From: Gelidibacter sp035515035
Lineage (GTDB): Bacteria; Bacteroidota; Bacteroidia; Flavobacteriales; Flavobacteriaceae
Length of the DNA: 8,692 nt
NCBI RefSeq assembly: GCF_035515035.1
Contig: NZ_DATJCA010000052.1
Span: 1 to 8,692 of the forward strand
Reading direction: 5' to 3'
Below are positions 6,438-8,692 of the stretch, one piece after another; position 1 is the stretch's first letter; every line of letters starts with the position of its first letter. The translations under genes were made by a program, and so were the position numbers. The notes beneath the pieces were generated by a model. It ran no database searches and was not told where the DNA came from. It worked only from the letters and a program-made list of their open reading frames with translations.

Positions 6438-6780
6438 TTTATACTCGATTAAATGCATATTTTATCGACAAAGTGTTGCATATGTCCTTCTTATCGATTA
6501 TTTTCGTCTCTTCAACATTTATTTTTGTTTTAACTAATTGTTATCTGTTGCTTTGTTCACATAAATTAATGTAAATGACCCCAAATCAAAAACATGTTAA
6601 TGAATCCATTCCAGCATTGGTTTGCAGTGCCTCTTCCCTCTACGTATTTAAAGAATTTTATTTTAGGCACATTCGTTTTTAATTCACGATAGCTTAAAAT
6701 AAAAACAGATTGCTTGGCTGCCTATCAAAAAAAGGTCGCTAAGTCATAAAACAATTAGATTAAATAAACATTTTAGGACT
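6438..6780. promoter_or_regulatory. 343-base divergent intergenic region
   Basis: This region separates the minus-strand SixA-like gene from the + strand exported-protein gene and must hold promoters for both. One exact TAnnTTTG match occurs on the + strand (TATTTTTG, 6520-6527), but it lacks a good -33 element and would give a leader of about 245 bases to the ATG at 6781, so it is weak. No match was found close upstream of either gene. The part from 6575 to 6749 carries fragmentary reading frames (separate entry), and an AT-only inverted repeat TTTTATTTTA (6656-6665) / TAAAATAAAA (6695-6704) lies inside it. Confidence 0.4.
6575..6749 (+). other. Possible decayed reading frame or dispersed repeat in the intergenic region
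   Basis: On the + strand a 35-codon frame runs from ATG 6575 to TAA 6682 (MTPNQKHVNESIPALVC, ending YFRHIRF). Shortly after, in a different frame, 6693-6749 reads LKIKTDCLAAYQKKVAKS and stops at TAA 6747-6749; an in-frame TAG at 6690-6692 lies just before it. Two protein-like strings in sequence, split by a frame change and a stop, are what a decayed small ORF or a repeat copy would look like. No family is recognised. The minus strand is also open over 6566-6721 without a usable start, so chance in AT-rich DNA is a real alternative. Confidence 0.22.
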
Positions 6781-7305
6781 ATGAACTCCAAATTTAACAC
6801 AAAGTTTTTAAGTATGATCATACTTATTGGACTTTTCTCTGGCACTGCTTTTTCACAAAAAAATGTCATCCATAATTTGTCCGATCGCGAACAGACTCTT
6901 GCCCAAGGCGCTACTATAAATAAAAGAAGCTCTAAGAAAACTTCAGATTTTCCTTTTGACTTACTTTATGACTTAAAAACTACTGTTTATGTCAAAAATA
7001 ATAGTATTTTGAATGTTGAAGGTGTTGGTGCGCCAGTGGTCTTAAAGTTTCTGGATACACAATCCTTTAATTTTGTTTCCACAGGCAATTCTCTTTACGA
7101 TCAAATTGAACTTATCACCATTAACTTGAGTTCAGTAAATGATTTGAGAAATCCGTTTAATGTGGATGCCATTAGAGGTTTTAGCAATTTGAAATACATC
7201 TATTTAAAATGTGAGTTTGAAATTTCCGAAAATCAGATCCGGTCGTTCCTTCAAAATGCAGATCCGGAGATCGTTTTCTTTTTCAGTTCTTATAAACGTT
7301 CATAA
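6781..7305 (+). CDS. Exported protein of unknown function
   Basis: This 174-residue protein starts with a clear Sec signal peptide: basic N-region (MNSKFNTKF), hydrophobic core (LSMIILIGLFSG) and cleavage near AFSQ (residue 26). No lipobox is present. The mature part has a polar Lys/Ser-rich stretch (about 45-56), then an apparently beta-rich segment (TTVYVKNNSILNVEGVGAPVVLKF split over 67-90), and ends with ISENQIRSFLQNADPEIVFFFSS (148-170). The segment IRGFSNLKYIYLKCEFEIS (131-149) faintly resembles a leucine-rich-repeat strand, but there is only one unit. There is no visible T9SS sorting domain, so it is probably periplasmic or secreted by another route. It is the first gene of a likely pair: the large surface protein begins 30 bases after its stop. 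Function is unknown; its position suggests it could serve that protein (inference only). Confidence 0.75.
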   Translation: MNSKFNTKFLSMIILIGLFSGTAFSQKNVIHNLSDREQTLAQGATINKRSSKKTSDFPFDLLYDLKTTVYVKNNSILNVEGVGAPVVLKFLDTQSFNFVSTGNSLYDQIELITINLSSVNDLRNPFNVDAIRGFSNLKYIYLKCEFEISENQIRSFLQNADPEIVFFFSSYKRS

Positions 7306-7335
7306 TACCTACTGACTTCTTTAAAAGTTATCACT

Positions 7336-8692
7336 ATGAAAAAACTATACTCCGCAAAATCAAATAACTTAAAACCAATACTAAATCTAGTATTGGTTAT
7401 GGTTTTAGCATTATCTCCCACTTTGTTTACTTATGGTCAGGTGAAAGTTCCTTTTACACCTCGATCTTCAGTATTTACTCCGGGAAAAACCATCTATAAT
7501 GTAAAAGGTGATTTTACCATGATAGGAAATACCAACCTCACCTTGGTAAATTATACTGACGATGGTAATAACGCTGACGACATGAAATATGTGGATGTGG
7601 ACAATGATCCCAACACGTTAAATTCTTCATCGGCAACGCTTACATTTTCAGATGAGTTTGGTGCAGTTCCAGACTGTTCCAATATTGTTTACGCAGGATT
7701 ATACTGGTCAGGAAGAGCCGGAGCAGAAAACACATTTACCGTAACCAAGAATGTGGAGGTAAATAACCAAATTGTTCCGGTGACTAAAACTTTCGATAAA
7801 AGAAAAATATCCATTAAAGGACCTAATGCAACAAACTATACTGAATTAACAGCAAATCCCAATGACATTTATTATCCATCAGGAGTTGATGACAATATGT
7901 ACTCAGCATATGTTGATGTTACAGATTACGTTAAAAACAATGGTCAAGACGGCGTCTATCATGTTGCTGACATGGCTCTTGTAGAAGGTGATGGTGACGA
8001 CATCGGTTATTTTGGGGGCTGGGGAATGGTGGTCGTTTATGAAAATTCACAAATGAAATGGAGGGACATTACCGTTTTTGATGGCCATGCATATATAAAA
8101 GGTCACGCCACATTAAACCATACATTAGATGTTGTAGGATTCAATTCTACACAAAGTGGTCCTGTCAATTTAAGATTAGGCATTATGGCCGGCGAAGGAG
8201 ACAGATCAATCGGCGGTGATTATTTTAAAATTCAAAAACAAAGTGATAATACATACCAACCGTTAAGGCACGACGGGAACAGTATGACCAACTTCTTTAA
8301 TTCTACCATAAGAACTGAAGGGGCAAGAAATCCAAATTTATTGAATAATACCGGATTGGACATCACCATGTTTGACCTTGACAACATTAATAATTCCATT
8401 ATAGGTAACAATCAAACGTCCACACGTTTCCAATATGGATCGACACAGGATTCCTATATTATTTTCAATATTACGTTTGCTGTAGATGCCTATATTCCAG
8501 AATCTGAAGGATTACTTTCTATACAAAGCATTGCCGGGAATGCGGTCAACGCTCCTTACGTTGCCCTTCCAGGTGATGAAATCGAATATGGTTTGGAAAT
8601 TAGAAACAAAGGCACAGAGCCTATCGAAAACGCAAAATTAGTTATTCCGATTCCGTTTACTTCTGAATTTGTTCCAGGAAGTATCAGTTTTA
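7336..8692 (+). CDS. Large surface/adhesin-type protein, N-terminal part (3' truncated by window edge)
   Basis: An uninterrupted frame of 452 codons begins at ATG 7336 and runs off the window. A signal peptide (MKKLYSAKSN, then LNLVLVMVLALSPTLF, cleavage near YGQ at 33-35) starts it. Residues 36-390 form an Asp/Asn-rich beta domain with conserved features seen in large flavobacterial surface proteins: KGDFTMIGNTNLTLVNY (57-73), VDVDNDPNTLNSSSATL (86-102), NIVYAGLYWSGRAG (116-129), DVTDYVK (194-200), GYFGGWGMVVVYENSQMKWR (224-243) followed by DITVFDG. From about 394 a new Ig-like unit begins, with LPGDEIEYGLEIRNKG (411-426) and VIPIPFTSEFVPGSI, the pattern of a DUF11/TIGR01451 repeat. Such proteins usually continue with many repeats and end in a type IX secretion (T9SS) C-terminal sorting domain, which cannot be seen here. 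Probably an adhesin or surface-layer component; the substrate is unknown. Likely co-transcribed with the gene at 6781. Confidence 0.85.
   Translation, partial: MKKLYSAKSNNLKPILNLVLVMVLALSPTLFTYGQVKVPFTPRSSVFTPGKTIYNVKGDFTMIGNTNLTLVNYTDDGNNADDMKYVDVDNDPNTLNSSSATLTFSDEFGAVPDCSNIVYAGLYWSGRAGAENTFTVTKNVEVNNQIVPVTKTFDKRKISIKGPNATNYTELTANPNDIYYPSGVDDNMYSAYVDVTDYVKNNGQDGVYHVADMALVEGDGDDIGYFGGWGMVVVYENSQMKWRDITVFDGHAYIKGHATLNHTLDVVGFNSTQSGPVNLRLGIMAGEGDRSIGGDYFKIQKQSDNTYQPLRHDGNSMTNFFNSTIRTEGARNPNLLNNTGLDITMFDLDNINNSIIGNNQTSTRFQYGSTQDSYIIFNITFAVDAYIPESEGLLSIQSIAGNAVNAPYVALPGDEIEYGLEIRNKGTEPIENAKLVIPIPFTSEFVPGSISF

Noticed and set aside
6656..6704. Inverted repeat TTTTATTTTA / TAAAATAAAA as a terminator or operator
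   Set aside because: Only A/T pairs with a 29-base loop; such repeats are expected by chance in AT-rich intergenic DNA.
1..8692. CRISPR array, tRNA/rRNA genes, insertion sequence or phage genes
   Set aside because: No regularly spaced direct repeats, no cloverleaf or rRNA-like sequence, and no transposase, integrase or phage motif was seen on either strand.

Overview
The window looks like a chromosomal segment of a member of the Bacteroidota, most likely a flavobacterium. The DNA is AT-rich. The proteins read as flavobacterial-type DnaX, MiaE, a short Ppx and PPK1. Secreted proteins have Bacteroidota-style signal peptides ending in Ser/Gly-Gln. There are no clear Shine-Dalgarno sequences, and the one convincing promoter has the Bacteroidota -7 element TAnnTTTG. 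No CRISPR array, tRNA, rRNA, insertion sequence or phage gene was seen.

Layout. Bases 1-2096 (+ strand) hold the 3' end of dnaX (clamp-loader gamma/tau subunit), a small lipoprotein gene of unknown function, and miaE (tRNA ms2i6A hydroxylase). A perfect 9-bp hairpin at about 2147-2183 separates them from a convergent minus-strand block. Read in its own direction (from 6437 down to 2197), that block is a SixA-like histidine phosphatase, polyphosphate kinase ppk1, exopolyphosphatase ppx (only 3 bases after ppk1) and an outer-membrane beta-barrel protein. A 343-base divergent intergenic region (6438-6780) follows. Then come two + strand genes for exported proteins: a 174-residue protein of unknown function and the N-terminal 452 residues of a large surface protein that runs off the right edge.

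How the genes relate. ppk1 and ppx make and degrade inorganic polyphosphate, and the 3-base spacing means they are almost certainly translated from one message. The SixA-like gene lies upstream on the same strand but is separated by 161 bases carrying a candidate ppk1 promoter. The two exported-protein genes are 30 bases apart and probably co-transcribed. dnaX, the lipoprotein gene and miaE share a strand but have no obvious functional link.

The most interesting signal is in dnaX. A run of ten A residues (126-135) lies at the boundary between the conserved collar domain and the variable tau tail. The -1 frame stops at the very next codon (TAG 136-138), and the +1 frame stops at TAA 150-152. 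This is the arrangement expected if slippage generates a short gamma form as well as full-length tau, as known in E. coli (ribosomal) and Thermus (transcriptional). Two intergenic patches (5839-5951 and 6575-6749) also hold short coherent reading frames or hairpins not explained by the genes; they may be dispersed repeats or decayed ORFs.
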